A stretch of DNA of 64,000 nt from Caballeronia sp. LZ062. GTDB lineage: Bacteria; Pseudomonadota; Gammaproteobacteria; Burkholderiales; Burkholderiaceae. Of the stretch, positions 52,607 to 62,856 are shown in pieces. Position 1 is the stretch's first letter. The number at the start of each line of letters is the position of its first letter. A program made the translations under genes and the position numbers. The notes below the pieces were generated by a model, which did no database searches, was not told the DNA's origin, and saw only the letters and a list, made by a program, of their open reading frames with translations. The stretch is from the NCBI RefSeq assembly GCF_031450785.1, contig NZ_JARTWB010000003.1, forward strand, positions 248,001 through 312,000, read 5' to 3'.

Positions 52607-54176
52607 CGCAAGCGCGAACACGCCGGCACGCGCGAGCGCGACCGACTGGATCGCCGTGACCGCCGGCGCGCTCGGCGCGCTGATGGCCACGCTCGACATC
52701 TCCATCACGAACTCCGCGCTGCCGCAGATCCAGGGCGAAATCGGCGCGACCGGCACCGAAGGCACGTGGATTTCCACCGGCTACCTGATGTCGGAAATCG
52801 TGATGATTCCGCTCGCCGCGTGGCTCACGCGCGTCTTCGGCTTGCGCAACTTCCTCCTCGGTAACGCGGTGCTGTTCACGCTGTTCTCCGCCATGTGCGG
52901 CCTCTCGCATTCGCTGCCGATGATGGTCGCCGGCCGCATCGGCCAAGGCTTCACCGGCGGCGCGATGATTCCCACGGCGCAGACCATCATCCGCACGCGG
53001 CTGCCGCGCGAGCAGATGCCGGTGGGCATGACCATCTTCGGTCTTATCGTGCTGCTCGGGCCACTCATGGGTCCGGTGGTCGGCGGCTGGCTCGCGGAGA
53101 ACATCTCGTGGTCGTGGTGTTTCTTTCTCAACTTGCCGGTGGGCGTTGCGCTGGTCGCGCTCTTGCTTTCCGGCTTGCCCTCCGAGCAGCCTCAGTGGGA
53201 CGCGTTCTTCAAGGCCGACTGGATCGGCATTGCGGGACTCGCCATCGGTCTCAGTTCGCTTACCGTGGTGCTCGAAGAAGGCCAGCGCAACCAGTGGTTC
53301 GAATCGAGCGAGATCGTGATGCTCTCGTGCGTCGCCGCATTCGGCATGGTGCTCATCGCCGTGTCGCAAGTGGTCGCGAAGCGCCCGATTGTGCGGCTCT
53401 CGCTGCTGCGCAATGTGCGCTACGCGAGCGTCATTCTGATCGTCTTCGCCGTCGGCGCGGGCCTCTATTGCGTGTCGTTTCTGCTGCCGCAGTTCCTGAG
53501 CATCGTCGCGGGTTACAACGCGCTGCAATCCGGTTCCATCATGCTCATTTCGGGCGTGCCCGCTTTTCTCATCATGCCCGTGCTGCCGCGTCTGCTCGGC
53601 AAGGTGGACTCGCGCGTGCTCGTGATTTCGGGGCTGCTCTGCTTCGCCGGCAGTTGCCTGCTTGACATTTCGCTGACCGCGCAAAGCGTCGGACATGACT
53701 TCTTCTGGTCGCAGATTCTGCGCGGCTTCGGCCAGATGCTCGCGATGATGCCGCTCAATCAGGCGTCGATGGCCGCCGTGTCGCGCGAAGAATCGGGCGA
53801 TGCCGCCGGGCTCTACAACATGGCGCGCAATCTCGGCGGCTCGGTCGGGCTCGCCATTCTCGGCACGGTGATCGACCGGCGTAACGATTTCCACTCGGCC
53901 GCCATCCGCGAATCCGTGACGGCGAATTCGGTTATCGGCCAGGAGCGCATGGCCGGCAGCGCGGCGAGCTTCTTCGCGCAGACCGGCGATATGGCACATG
54001 CGAAGTTGCAGGCGCTCGGGCAACTGTCGATGCAGATCGGCCAGCAAGCGGTCGTCATGACGTACTCCGAAACGTTCTATGTGCTCGCTATTGCGCTGCT
54101 CGCGTGCCTGCCGCTCGCCATGCTGCTGAAGACGCCGTCGCTCAAACCCGGCGAAGCGCCGTCTGCCGGACACTGA
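52599..54176 (+). CDS. emrB: MFS drug exporter, DHA2 type (EmrB family)
   Basis: About 525 residues with fourteen predicted helices and DHA2 motifs: ALMATLDISITNSALPQIQ in helix 1, GRIGQGFTGGAMIPTAQTII and the motif C region GPLMGPVVGGWL. It overlaps the adaptor gene by eight bases, so translation is probably coupled. It drives the proton-coupled export of toxic compounds through the adaptor and outer channel. Confidence 0.94.
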   Translation: MTDASANTPARASATDWIAVTAGALGALMATLDISITNSALPQIQGEIGATGTEGTWISTGYLMSEIVMIPLAAWLTRVFGLRNFLLGNAVLFTLFSAMCGLSHSLPMMVAGRIGQGFTGGAMIPTAQTIIRTRLPREQMPVGMTIFGLIVLLGPLMGPVVGGWLAENISWSWCFFLNLPVGVALVALLLSGLPSEQPQWDAFFKADWIGIAGLAIGLSSLTVVLEEGQRNQWFESSEIVMLSCVAAFGMVLIAVSQVVAKRPIVRLSLLRNVRYASVILIVFAVGAGLYCVSFLLPQFLSIVAGYNALQSGSIMLISGVPAFLIMPVLPRLLGKVDSRVLVISGLLCFAGSCLLDISLTAQSVGHDFFWSQILRGFGQMLAMMPLNQASMAAVSREESGDAAGLYNMARNLGGSVGLAILGTVIDRRNDFHSAAIRESVTANSVIGQERMAGSAASFFAQTGDMAHAKLQALGQLSMQIGQQAVVMTYSETFYVLAIALLACLPLAMLLKTPSLKPGEAPSAGH

Positions 54177-54180
54177 AGCA

Positions 54181-55653
54181 ATGAACTCTCACACGATGTC
54201 CCGTTCTCACATTCGTTTCACTCGCCTGCTGCCGCTCGCGGCGCTCGCGCTCGCGGCCTGCACCGTCGGACCCGACTATCACGGCGCGCCGGATGTCGCC
54301 ACGCAATCGGTGCAAAGCGGCACGTTCGTGCGCGCGCCCTCGCAAGGCGTGCTCGCCACCCATGCGCCTGCGTCATGGTGGCGCTCGCTGAACGACCCGC
54401 AGCTCGACGCGTTGATCGACGCCGCGCTCGCCGGCAATCTCGACCTGAAAATGGCGCAGGCGCGTTTGCGCCAGGCGCGCTCGCAATTGCGCGGGGAACG
54501 CGCCAACGCATTGCCGAAGGCTTCGGCGTCGGCAGCGGCGTTGCGCATGCGCTCGCCTGACACGGCCATCCTCGGCGGATCGGAAAGCTCGGGCGGCCGT
54601 GGCCCGCTCGACTTCTACACCGTCGGCTTCGATGCATCGTGGGAAATCGACCTCTTCGGCGGCACGCGCCGGGCAATCGAGGCGGCATCGGGCGAAGCGG
54701 AAGCCGTGCAGGCCGATCTCGCCGATACGCAGGTCTCGCTGGCCGCCGAAGTCGCCTCCGCCTATATCGACTTGCGCGACGAGCAGGAGCGCCTCGCGCT
54801 CGCGCAGCGCACCGCCGACTATCAGCAGCAGATGCTCACATTGACCGAGCAGCGCCGCGCACGCGGCACGGCGGCCGAAGTCGATGTCGAGCGCCTCAAC
54901 ACGCAGGTCAATACGACGCGCGCGACGCTCGTGCCGCTGCAAGTGCAGATCACCGATTCGCTCGATCAACTCGCGGTACTGACGGGCCGCGCGCCCGGCG
55001 CACTCGATGCCGAACTCGCGCAGCCCGCGCCGCTGCCCGCGCTGCCCGCATCGGTGTCTATCGGCGACCCGGCGACGATGCTGCAGCAGCGTCCGGACAT
55101 TCGCGCGGCGGAGCGGCGGCTCGCATCGAGCAACGCGCAGATCGGCGAGCATATCGCGGACTATTTTCCGAAGGTCTCGCTGCTGGGCGACATCGGCTTC
55201 TCGGCGTCAGAACCGAGCCATCTGATCCGCAAAGAGAATTTCTCGTGGGTCGGCGTACCGTATCTGCAATGGAACGTGCTCGATTTCGGCCGCACGGCCG
55301 CGAGCGTCGATGCAGCGAAGGCATCGCGTGACGAAGCCGAAGCGCGCTACGGCAAGACCGTGCTCGCCGCGCTGAAGGACGCGAATTCGGCGCTTTCGCG
55401 CTACGGCAATCAGCGCGAGCATGTCGTGCGGTTGCAGGAGGTGCAGGCGTCGTCCGAGCGGTCGGCTACGCTCGTGCGTCAGCGCTACACGGCGGGTGTT
55501 TCGACGTTGATCGACCTGCTCGACGCGCAGCGCACGCAATTCGCCGCGCAGCAGGACGTGGTCGCGGCCCGCGCCGAGTTGCTGAAGGATTTCGTCTCGC
55601 TGCAGAAGAGTCTCGGCCTCGGCTGGCAACAGGCGTCGAGCACGACTTCCTGA
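54181..55653 (+). CDS. Outer-membrane efflux lipoprotein (NodT/OprM family)
   Basis: A 490-residue TolC-like channel with a lipoprotein signal (LPLAALALAAC, then TVGPDYHG). The two OEP repeats follow, each with long Ala/Leu-rich helices. It is four bases after the EmrB stop, completing a tripartite pump. ATG at 54181 and 54196 are both in frame before the signal peptide. Confidence 0.93.
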   Translation: MNSHTMSRSHIRFTRLLPLAALALAACTVGPDYHGAPDVATQSVQSGTFVRAPSQGVLATHAPASWWRSLNDPQLDALIDAALAGNLDLKMAQARLRQARSQLRGERANALPKASASAAALRMRSPDTAILGGSESSGGRGPLDFYTVGFDASWEIDLFGGTRRAIEAASGEAEAVQADLADTQVSLAAEVASAYIDLRDEQERLALAQRTADYQQQMLTLTEQRRARGTAAEVDVERLNTQVNTTRATLVPLQVQITDSLDQLAVLTGRAPGALDAELAQPAPLPALPASVSIGDPATMLQQRPDIRAAERRLASSNAQIGEHIADYFPKVSLLGDIGFSASEPSHLIRKENFSWVGVPYLQWNVLDFGRTAASVDAAKASRDEAEARYGKTVLAALKDANSALSRYGNQREHVVRLQEVQASSERSATLVRQRYTAGVSTLIDLLDAQRTQFAAQQDVVAARAELLKDFVSLQKSLGLGWQQASSTTS

Positions 55654-55740
55654 CAACGCATTCGATTGCTCTGCGGAATGCATCTTGCGACAGCGGTTCG
55701 GTCTTGAACCCTGTGCTTTCGGCATTACGCGGAGAATCGA

Positions 55741-57537
55741 ATGTATCGAGCGCATCATCCTTCAACACGCTTTAACGCGCTTACACGCGCATTGCTGATC
55801 GCGGCCAGCGCCGCCGCCTTTGCGACGGCGACGCAAGCTCAAACGCAGGTTCAATCCGACCCGCAAGCTGCTTCTGCGCCGGTTGCGGCAAGCGCGCAGG
55901 CCTCATCGCCGCTGCCGCCGTCCGAGCTTTACGGCGAGCTGTATCGCGAGGTGCAGCTCGCGCATCTCTACCCCGACAGCAAGACGTTCGCCGATATGAC
56001 GCCGAACGTTTCGCCGCAGCAGGTCATGATCGACTATGCGAACCGCACACAGCCGCTCGATCTGGCGCGCTTCGTCGGTTCGCACTTCACGCTGCCGCAG
56101 CGCGAAACCAAGGGCTACACGTCCGACCCCAACGAAAGCGTGACGCAGCATATCGACACGCTGTGGACCGTTCTGCGCCGCAATCCGGATGCGAACGCGA
56201 GCCCGTGGTCATCTCTGTTGCCGCTGCCGTATGCGTATGTCGTGCCGGGAGATCGCTTCGACGAAATCTACTACTGGGATTCGTACTTCATCATGCTCGG
56301 ACTGCGGCAAAGCGGCCAGCGCGAGTTGATGAAGAACGAACTCGACAACTTCGCGACGCTCATCGACCGGTACGGCCACATTCCGAACGGCAACCGTAGC
56401 TATTACCTGAGCCGCTCGCAGCCGCCGTTTTTCGCGCAGATGGTGCAGCTCGCCGCCGAAACCGATGGTGACAGCGCGTACCTGCGCTATCTGCCCGAAC
56501 TCGCGCGCGAATACGCGTACTGGATGGACGGCGAGGACAAGGTCGCGCCGGGCGAAGCGTACCGGCATGTCGTGCGTCTTTCGGACGGCACGTTGCTGAA
56601 TCGCTATTGGGACGACCGTGCCACGCCGCGCGACGAGTCATATCGCGAAGACGTGGAAACGGCGAAGCAAATGCCGCAACGCAATTCGGAAGACCTGTGG
56701 CGCAATCTGCGTGCGGGCGGTGAAACCGGCTGGGACTTCAGTTCCCGCTGGTTCTCGGACGGCAAGTCGCTCGCGACGATCGAAGTCACGTCGCTCGCGC
56801 CGGTCGATCTCAACGCCCTGCTCTACGATCTCGAACGGACGCTCGCGCGCGCGTATCGCGTGAAGGGCGACGCCACGCACGCCGAGGACTTCGAGCGACG
56901 CGCGCGCGTGCGGGCGCAGGCGATCCGCGGCCATCTCTGGGACCCGCAACTGCACGCGTTCGGCGACTACGATTTCGTCGCGCATACGCTCACGCATCGC
57001 TTGAGCGCGGCGACGGTGTATCCGCTTTACGCGGGCATCGCGACGAAAGCACAGGCGAGCGCGGTGGCATCGACGATTCGCGGAAAGCTCTTACGCGCAG
57101 GCGGCCTCGCGACCACGACCGTGCGCTCCGGCCAGCAATGGGACGAACCGAACGGCTGGGCGCCGCTGCAATATCTCGCGATCATGGGCCTGCGTCGCTA
57201 TGGCGAATCGACGCTCGCGCGGCAGATCGCCGAACGCTGGATTCAGACCAACGTCGCGTACTATCAGCACACCGGCAAGCTCGTCGAGAAATACGATGTC
57301 GACGCAAAAGCGGGATCGAGCGCGGCGGGCGGCGGCGAATATCCGCTGCAGGACGGCTTCGGCTGGACCAACGGCGTGCTGCGCACGCTGATGGTCATGT
57401 ATCCGTCGGCGGCGGGCGTCACGACGCGTCCGGTGGATGTCCCTTCGGGCGCGGCCGGCGTGGCGGACGCGGCGGCATCGGCGGCGAAGGCGTCGAAGAA
57501 TACGCATCGGCTGACACCCACTCCGAGCAGCCAGTAA
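55741..57537 (+). CDS. treA: Periplasmic trehalase (GH37)
   Basis: A 598-residue exported glycosidase splitting trehalose to two glucose units. Signal peptide ends TATQAQ. Trehalase signature 1 is visible as [15 protein letters not shown] and signature 2 as [10 protein letters not shown]. The C-terminal tail (about 45 residues after the domain) is Ala/Ser-rich and unlike the usual trehalase end. The gene stands alone after the efflux operon. Confidence 0.95.
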   Translation: MYRAHHPSTRFNALTRALLIAASAAAFATATQAQTQVQSDPQAASAPVAASAQASSPLPPSELYGELYREVQLAHLYPDSKTFADMTPNVSPQQVMIDYANRTQPLDLARFVGSHFTLPQRETKGYTSDPNESVTQHIDTLWTVLRRNPDANASPWSSLLPLPYAYVVPGDRFDEIYYWDSYFIMLGLRQSGQRELMKNELDNFATLIDRYGHIPNGNRSYYLSRSQPPFFAQMVQLAAETDGDSAYLRYLPELAREYAYWMDGEDKVAPGEAYRHVVRLSDGTLLNRYWDDRATPRDESYREDVETAKQMPQRNSEDLWRNLRAGGETGWDFSSRWFSDGKSLATIEVTSLAPVDLNALLYDLERTLARAYRVKGDATHAEDFERRARVRAQAIRGHLWDPQLHAFGDYDFVAHTLTHRLSAATVYPLYAGIATKAQASAVASTIRGKLLRAGGLATTTVRSGQQWDEPNGWAPLQYLAIMGLRRYGESTLARQIAERWIQTNVAYYQHTGKLVEKYDVDAKAGSSAAGGGEYPLQDGFGWTNGVLRTLMVMYPSAAGVTTRPVDVPSGAAGVADAAASAAKASKNTHRLTPTPSSQ

Positions 57538-57622
57538 GCGCACGTGGGATCTTAGGAATCCGGGACCGTGCGCGGCGCTATACTCGCGCGCTTTTGCGCC
57601 ATGCACGGCTGAAGGACACCCG

Positions 57623-57964
57623 ATGAACGCATTTCCCCCTTGCCCGCAATGCCATTCCGAATTGACCTACGCGGATTGCGACGCCTACGTCTGCCCGGAG
57701 TGCGCGCACGAATGGACCGCAAACGCAGACGCGACCGCCGAAGCATCCGCGAAGGTCTATCGCGATGCAGCGGGCAACGTGCTGAACGACGGCGATACCG
57801 TCACGGTCATCAAGGACCTGAAGCTGAAAGGGTCCGGCGGCGTCATCAAGATGGGCACGAAGGTCAAGAACATTCGCCTCGTGGACAGCGACCACGATAT
57901 CGACTGCAAGATCGACGGCTTCGGCGCGATGAGCCTGAAATCGGAATTCGTGCGCAAAGCCTGA
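57623..57964 (+). CDS. PhnA/YjdM family zinc-ribbon protein
   Basis: A 113-residue protein of the PhnA (YjdM) family: N-terminal zinc ribbon with CPQCHSEL and CPECAHEW, then the conserved [26 protein letters not shown] and the C-terminal domain. Despite the name it is not the phosphonoacetate hydrolase. A TATACT that could be a -10 box lies about 40 bases upstream. Function unknown. Confidence 0.93.
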   Translation: MNAFPPCPQCHSELTYADCDAYVCPECAHEWTANADATAEASAKVYRDAAGNVLNDGDTVTVIKDLKLKGSGGVIKMGTKVKNIRLVDSDHDIDCKIDGFGAMSLKSEFVRKA

Positions 57965-58077
57965 GCGTTCGAACGGCGGCAAGCGCATTGTAAAGATGCG
58001 TTACGATTCGTCTTTTCCACGCCGCGCCCCGCCGTTCCGTCTTGATTGCGTCCGAATTCAACGTCATCGCCCGCGCG

Positions 58078-60402
58078 ATGCTCACCCGTCTCGCGGCCCG
58101 GCTGCGTCCGCATGTCCGGCCGCGCACGCTTCTGCTGCTGCCGGCGCTTTTCATCCTGTATGTGCTCGTGCTGATTCCGTTCACGCCCGGCATCAGCGAT
58201 ATTCGCAAGGCGAAGGTGGATCAGCCCGCGCAGATTCTTTCCGCCGATGGCAAACTGCTCGCCGAATTCAAGCCGACGCATCGCGAATGGGTGAGCGTGA
58301 AGCAGGTTTCGCCGTACGTCATCGACGCGCTCATCTCGACAGAAGACCGGCGCTTTTACGCCCATCACGGCATCGACTGGCGGCGCACGGCATCGGCGGC
58401 GCTGCACACGTTCTCCGGCAATCGGCAAGGCGGATCGACGCTCACGCAGCAACTCGCGCGGAATCTGTACCCCGATGATATCGGCCGGTCGCAGACGCTC
58501 ACGCGCAAGCTCAAGGAAGCGATCACCGCGTTCAAGATCGAAGCCGTCTATTCGAAGGACGAGATTCTCGAAACGTATCTGAACACCGTGCCGTTTCTCT
58601 ACAACGCTTACGGCATCGAAATGGCCGCGCGCACGTACTTCGGCAAGTCGGCGGGTCAGCTCGACGTGCTCGAAAGCGCGACACTCATCGGCATGCTGAA
58701 GGGCAACAGCTATTACAACCCGGTGATCAATCCCGAGCGCGCGCTGGACCGCCGCAATATCGTGCTCGGGCAAATGGTGCGCTTCGGGCATCTTCCGCCC
58801 GCGAAGCTCGACGCGCTCACGAAGCGGCCGCTGCGCATCGACTTCGAGCGGCAGACGGAAGAGCCGGGACGCGCGCCGCATTTCGCGCAGCAATTGCGCA
58901 AGTGGCTGATCGCATGGGCGGACGACCACGACTTCAATATCTATTCCGATGGGCTCGTCGTGCGCACGACCATCGATTCGCGTCTTCAGTCGATGGCCAC
59001 GCAGGCGCTCACGTGGCAGGGCAATCAGTTGCAGTCGATTGCCAACACCGCATGGGGCGCACACGGCGGCTGCGCGAATACGGACGCGGACTTGGCGCGC
59101 GCGTTCGTGCGCGAGACGAGCGAATACCGCGCTGCCCGCGATACCGGCGCGACCGACGCGGACGCCCTCAAGCGTCTGATGGCGGATCGCGCGTTCATGC
59201 GCAATGTCTGCGAGAACAAGACGCGCGTGCAGGCCGCGTTCCTCGCGCTCGATCCGCGCAACGGCCAGATCAAGGCGTGGGTCGGCAGCCGCGACTTCGC
59301 GCAGGACCCGTTCGATCACGTGCAACAGGCGCGCCGTCAGCCGGGCTCCACGTTCAAGCCCTTCGTCTATGGCGCGGCGTTCGAGCGCGGCGCGATGCCG
59401 ACAGACACGTTCATCGACCAGGACGTGACTATACCGGTGAAGGGCAACGAGACGTGGCATCCCACCGACGAAGCCCCGCCGAGCGGCCGTCCGGTTAGCC
59501 TGCGCGACGGCATCGCGTTCTCAAAGAACCGCATCACCGCGCAACTGATGCAGTCGGTCGGCCCCGCGCGCGTCGCCCGGCTCGCCCGGGACATGGGCGT
59601 GCGTGAGAGTCATCTGGACGTGGTGCCGTCGCTCGCGCTCGGCACGAGTCCGGTGACGCTGAAGGAGATGGTCTCGGCGTACGGCACCATCGCCGATAAC
59701 GGGAATTACATCGAGCCGCTGCTTGTCACACGCATCGAGAACCGCAAAGGCGATGTGCTCGCGCAGTTCGAAAGCAAACCTGAGCGCGCGGTGTCGGTCG
59801 ATGCGACGCACAAGCTCGTCGACGTCATGCGTGATGTGGTGAATCGCGGCACGGGCACGGCTATTCGCACGCGCTTCGGCATTCGCGGCGATGTCGCCGG
59901 AAAGACGGGCACGACGCAGGACAATGCGGACGGCTGGTTCATTCTGATGCATCCGCAACTCGTGGCGGGCGCGTGGGTCGGCTTCAACGACAGCCGCGTG
60001 ACGCTGCGCAGCGACTACTGGGGCCAGGGCGCGCATAGCGCCTTGCCGATGGTCGGCGACTTCGTGCAGCGCGCGCTGCGCTCGCATTTGATCGACTCGC
60101 GCGCGCGCTTCGACACGCAGGCGCCGCCGAGCGCGTGGCAGACCTTCGTCACGCGGCTGCGCGTGTGGATCGACGAAACGTTCACGAAGAAGCCTGCGCC
60201 GGGTGCCGCGAGGCCCGCGCAGACGGCTGCGCAAAAGCCCGCTCGCGTGAAGCGCGCGCCTCCCGAACCGGTGGCCGAGGTGACGGAAGAGCCGCCGCAG
60301 CCGCCGATCTTCCCTGCCGTACCGCCGCTGCTTCCCGCGTCGCCTGTCGTGGCCGCGAGCGAAGCGCCTGCTCCGGCTTCGGCTTCGGCCACGGAGCCGT
60401 AA
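58078..60402 (+). CDS. Class A penicillin-binding protein (glycosyltransferase-transpeptidase)
   Basis: About 774 residues from ATG 58078 (a TTG at 58042 is also in frame). One N-terminal helix (about 17-37), then glycosyltransferase 51 with Glu89 in TEDRRFYAHHGID and GGSTLTQQLARNL. The transpeptidase has STFK in QPGSTFKPFVYGA, SKN and KTGTT. The C-terminal 60 residues are Pro/Ala-rich. It polymerises and crosslinks peptidoglycan at the inner membrane. Family is MrcA/PBP1a-like, but the exact subtype is not certain. Confidence 0.93.
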   Translation: MLTRLAARLRPHVRPRTLLLLPALFILYVLVLIPFTPGISDIRKAKVDQPAQILSADGKLLAEFKPTHREWVSVKQVSPYVIDALISTEDRRFYAHHGIDWRRTASAALHTFSGNRQGGSTLTQQLARNLYPDDIGRSQTLTRKLKEAITAFKIEAVYSKDEILETYLNTVPFLYNAYGIEMAARTYFGKSAGQLDVLESATLIGMLKGNSYYNPVINPERALDRRNIVLGQMVRFGHLPPAKLDALTKRPLRIDFERQTEEPGRAPHFAQQLRKWLIAWADDHDFNIYSDGLVVRTTIDSRLQSMATQALTWQGNQLQSIANTAWGAHGGCANTDADLARAFVRETSEYRAARDTGATDADALKRLMADRAFMRNVCENKTRVQAAFLALDPRNGQIKAWVGSRDFAQDPFDHVQQARRQPGSTFKPFVYGAAFERGAMPTDTFIDQDVTIPVKGNETWHPTDEAPPSGRPVSLRDGIAFSKNRITAQLMQSVGPARVARLARDMGVRESHLDVVPSLALGTSPVTLKEMVSAYGTIADNGNYIEPLLVTRIENRKGDVLAQFESKPERAVSVDATHKLVDVMRDVVNRGTGTAIRTRFGIRGDVAGKTGTTQDNADGWFILMHPQLVAGAWVGFNDSRVTLRSDYWGQGAHSALPMVGDFVQRALRSHLIDSRARFDTQAPPSAWQTFVTRLRVWIDETFTKKPAPGAARPAQTAAQKPARVKRAPPEPVAEVTEEPPQPPIFPAVPPLLPASPVVAASEAPAPASASATEP

Positions 60403-60404
60403 GC

Positions 60405-61172
60405 TCAGGCTTCGGAAAAGAACCCGGCAACGATATCGTCCTTCAGCCGCGCGAGCCGCGCATCGGTGCGCGGGCGCGGACGCGGCACATTCACGTCGAT
60501 GACGTCGGCCATACGCCCCGGACGCGCCTGCATCACGACGACGCGATCCGCGAGCAGCACCGCTTCCTCGACATCGTGCGTGACGAGGACCATGGTGATG
60601 CGCTCGGCGGCCCAGATGCGCTGAAGCTCGTCCTGCATGCGCGCACGCGTGAGCGCATCGAGCGCGCCGAAGGGTTCGTCGAGCAGCAAGAGGCGCGGCC
60701 GGTTGACGAGGCCGCGCGCAATGGCCACGCGCTGCGCCATGCCGCCCGACAATTGATGCGGATAGTGCCGCTCATACCCGGAAAGTCCGACGAGCGCAAT
60801 GTGCTCGGCCACCGCCCGCGCCTTCTCGCCCTTCGACAAGCGCGCATTGCGCAGCGCCACCGCCACGTTCTGTTCGACATCGAGCCACGGGAACAGCCGA
60901 TGGTCCTGAAACACGATGCCGCGCGAAAGGTCCGTCGATACGACGCGTGCGCCGTCGAAGTCGATCTCGCCTTCGAATGCACTGTCGAGGCCCGCGACGA
61001 GCCGCAAGAGCGTCGATTTTCCGCATCCGCTGGCGCCTACGATGCTCACGAACTCGCCGCTTCGCACGCTCAGGTCGACGCGGTCGAGCACGGGCGCGGT
61101 ATCGTCGCCTGCGAAACGCTTGCTCACGTGCCGCAAGGCGAGGCTGCCGTCGTGCGTAGTTATCGTTGACAT
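60405..61172 (-). CDS. ATP-binding protein of a sulfonate-type ABC importer
   Basis: About 255 residues: Walker A GASGCGKST, signature LSGGMAQRVAIARGL, Walker B LLLLDEPFGALDALTR and His switch VTHDVEEA, the SsuB/TauB group pattern. Start ATG 61172 has GAGGAG upstream. It ends two bases after the convergent PBP stop. It serves the two permeases encoded upstream. Confidence 0.92.
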   Translation of the reverse strand: MSTITTHDGSLALRHVSKRFAGDDTAPVLDRVDLSVRSGEFVSIVGASGCGKSTLLRLVAGLDSAFEGEIDFDGARVVSTDLSRGIVFQDHRLFPWLDVEQNVAVALRNARLSKGEKARAVAEHIALVGLSGYERHYPHQLSGGMAQRVAIARGLVNRPRLLLLDEPFGALDALTRARMQDELQRIWAAERITMVLVTHDVEEAVLLADRVVVMQARPGRMADVIDVNVPRPRPRTDARLARLKDDIVAGFFSEA

Positions 61173-61185
61173 GGGGTTGTTCTCC

Positions 61186-61989
61186 TCAGACGTAGCGCGA
61201 TGCATCGAACCATCGGCGCTGAATCGCGCGTGCGAGCGCATTGAGCGCCCACCCCGTTATCCCGACCACGATCACGCCGAACACGACGAGATCCATGCGG
61301 AACTGCTCGCTGCCGTCCACGAGCGTATTGCCGATGCCGCTGCCCGCCACCAGCAAATACTCCGCGCCGAGCGTGGCGAGCCACGAATAGATGAGCGCGA
61401 GATAAACGCCCGTGAAAATGGACGGCAACGCGGCGGGCAACACCACATGCACGAGCATTTGCAGCCGGCTGTAGCCGAACGTGCGCGCGACTTCTGCCCA
61501 TTGCGACGGCACTGCGCGAATGCCGTCGCTCGTATGCACGACGACCGGCACCAGCGCGGCGAGCGAGAGAAACACGACTTTCGCGACGTCGCCTAAGCCG
61601 AACCACACGGAAATCAGCGGAATCCACGCGAACAACGACACTTGCTTGAACGTGTCGAAGCTCGGCGCAATCGCGCGATTCGCAAGCCGTGAGATGCCGA
61701 GCAGCGCGCCCAAAGCGAGGCCGAGCGTGGTGCCGATGGCAAAGCCCGTCAATTCGCGTGCAAGCGATGCCGACAAGGCCCGCGCTAGCGCGCCGCTGCG
61801 CGCCTGCTCAAGCGCGGTATGAAGCACCTGCGCAGGCGAGACCATCACGCCGTGGCCCGGCACTGCATGACGCGACGCGAGCCACCAGAGCGCGAGCGCC
61901 GCGAGAGGCAGCACGAAGCCGCGCCAGCGTTGCGGCCCCGTTGCGCGCCGCTTGTTTAGACGTCCGGCTTCGAGTTCCAGTGTCGACAT
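61186..61989 (-). CDS. Permease of the sulfonate-type ABC importer (second)
   Basis: A 267-residue SsuC-like permease with about six helices. The EAA loop is AEVARTFGYSRLQMLVHVVLPAALPSIFTGV. It is 13 bases before the ATPase and nine after the other permease. The two permeases are distinct in sequence, suggesting a heterodimeric channel. Confidence 0.92.
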   Translation of the reverse strand: MSTLELEAGRLNKRRATGPQRWRGFVLPLAALALWWLASRHAVPGHGVMVSPAQVLHTALEQARSGALARALSASLARELTGFAIGTTLGLALGALLGISRLANRAIAPSFDTFKQVSLFAWIPLISVWFGLGDVAKVVFLSLAALVPVVVHTSDGIRAVPSQWAEVARTFGYSRLQMLVHVVLPAALPSIFTGVYLALIYSWLATLGAEYLLVAGSGIGNTLVDGSEQFRMDLVVFGVIVVGITGWALNALARAIQRRWFDASRYV

Positions 61990-61998
61990 GTCGGCTCC

Positions 61999-62826
61999 TC
62001 AAGCTGCCTTCGCGCGATCGAGCTTGCGCTCCAGCGCGCCGAGCGAACGGTCCGCGATGAAACCGATCGCGCCCACGATCAGCACCGAAGCCAGCACGAG
62101 ATCGAGCTGGAAGAGCTGGCGGCCGTACACGATCAGATAACCAAGCCCTTCCGACGACGCCACGAGTTCCACCACGACGAGCGTGAGCCAGGCCTTGGTG
62201 AACGCGAGGCGCAGGCCGGTGCAGATCATCGGAATGGCGGCGGGCAGCGTGACGTGAAGAATGGTCTGCCAGCGCGAGTAGCGATACACGGACGCCACTT
62301 CGCGCAACGCGGGCGGCGTATTGCGAAAGCCCTGCAACGTGCTGAGCGTGACCGGCACGAGCGCCGCATGGCCGATCAGCAGATACTTCAACGGCTCGCC
62401 GATGCCGACCACGATCATCAGAAACGGCAGCCATCCGAGCACGGGCACCTGCACGATCGCATTGAAGCTCGGCAGCACATACGCTTCGAGCGAACGCGAC
62501 AGCCCGAGCGCCGCGCCCAGCAACACGCCCAGCGCCACGCCGCCGAAGAACCCGACGGCCACGCGCGAGAGGCTCGCGGCCAGATGCGTCCACAATTCGC
62601 CGCTTGTCGCCAGCGCGCCGAGCGTTTCGAAGACCAGCGCGGGCGGCGGCAAGACTTGCGCGGAAATCCATCCGTAGCGCGAACCGACCACCCATAGCAA
62701 CGCGCAGAGAACGGGCAAAAGCCAGGGAAGCGCGGTCCAACCGACCGCGTGCAACGCCTGCATGCCGGACGCACGCGTGCGGGCGCGGTCAGTCGTTGGC
62801 AGCGCGCGAGACAGTGTGTTCGCCAT
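61999..62826 (-). CDS. Permease of the sulfonate-type ABC importer (first)
   Basis: A 275-residue SsuC-like permease. Its loop reads REVASVYRYSRWQTILHVTLPAAIPMICTG. The combination of binding protein, two permease halves and ATPase resembles AtsRBC of sulfate-ester users, where AtsB is a double-length permease; here the halves are separate genes. The substrate is a sulfonate, sulfate ester or similar. Confidence 0.92.
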   Translation of the reverse strand: MANTLSRALPTTDRARTRASGMQALHAVGWTALPWLLPVLCALLWVVGSRYGWISAQVLPPPALVFETLGALATSGELWTHLAASLSRVAVGFFGGVALGVLLGAALGLSRSLEAYVLPSFNAIVQVPVLGWLPFLMIVVGIGEPLKYLLIGHAALVPVTLSTLQGFRNTPPALREVASVYRYSRWQTILHVTLPAAIPMICTGLRLAFTKAWLTLVVVELVASSEGLGYLIVYGRQLFQLDLVLASVLIVGAIGFIADRSLGALERKLDRAKAA

Positions 62827-62856
62827 TCGCCGATTCTCCGTGATGAGTTGAGCGCG

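Noticed and set aside
52446..54173. Minus-strand open frame of 575 codons
   Set aside because: Antisense to the EmrB-like exporter, extremely Arg/His/Glu-rich; shadow frame.
57539..57577. Hairpin GCGCACG..CGTGCGC after the trehalase gene
   Set aside because: Arms are 22 bases apart and no T run follows, so it is weak as a terminator; a possible -10 box follows instead.
57757..59460. Minus-strand open frame of 567 codons
   Set aside because: Antisense to the PhnA-family and penicillin-binding protein genes; no domain content.
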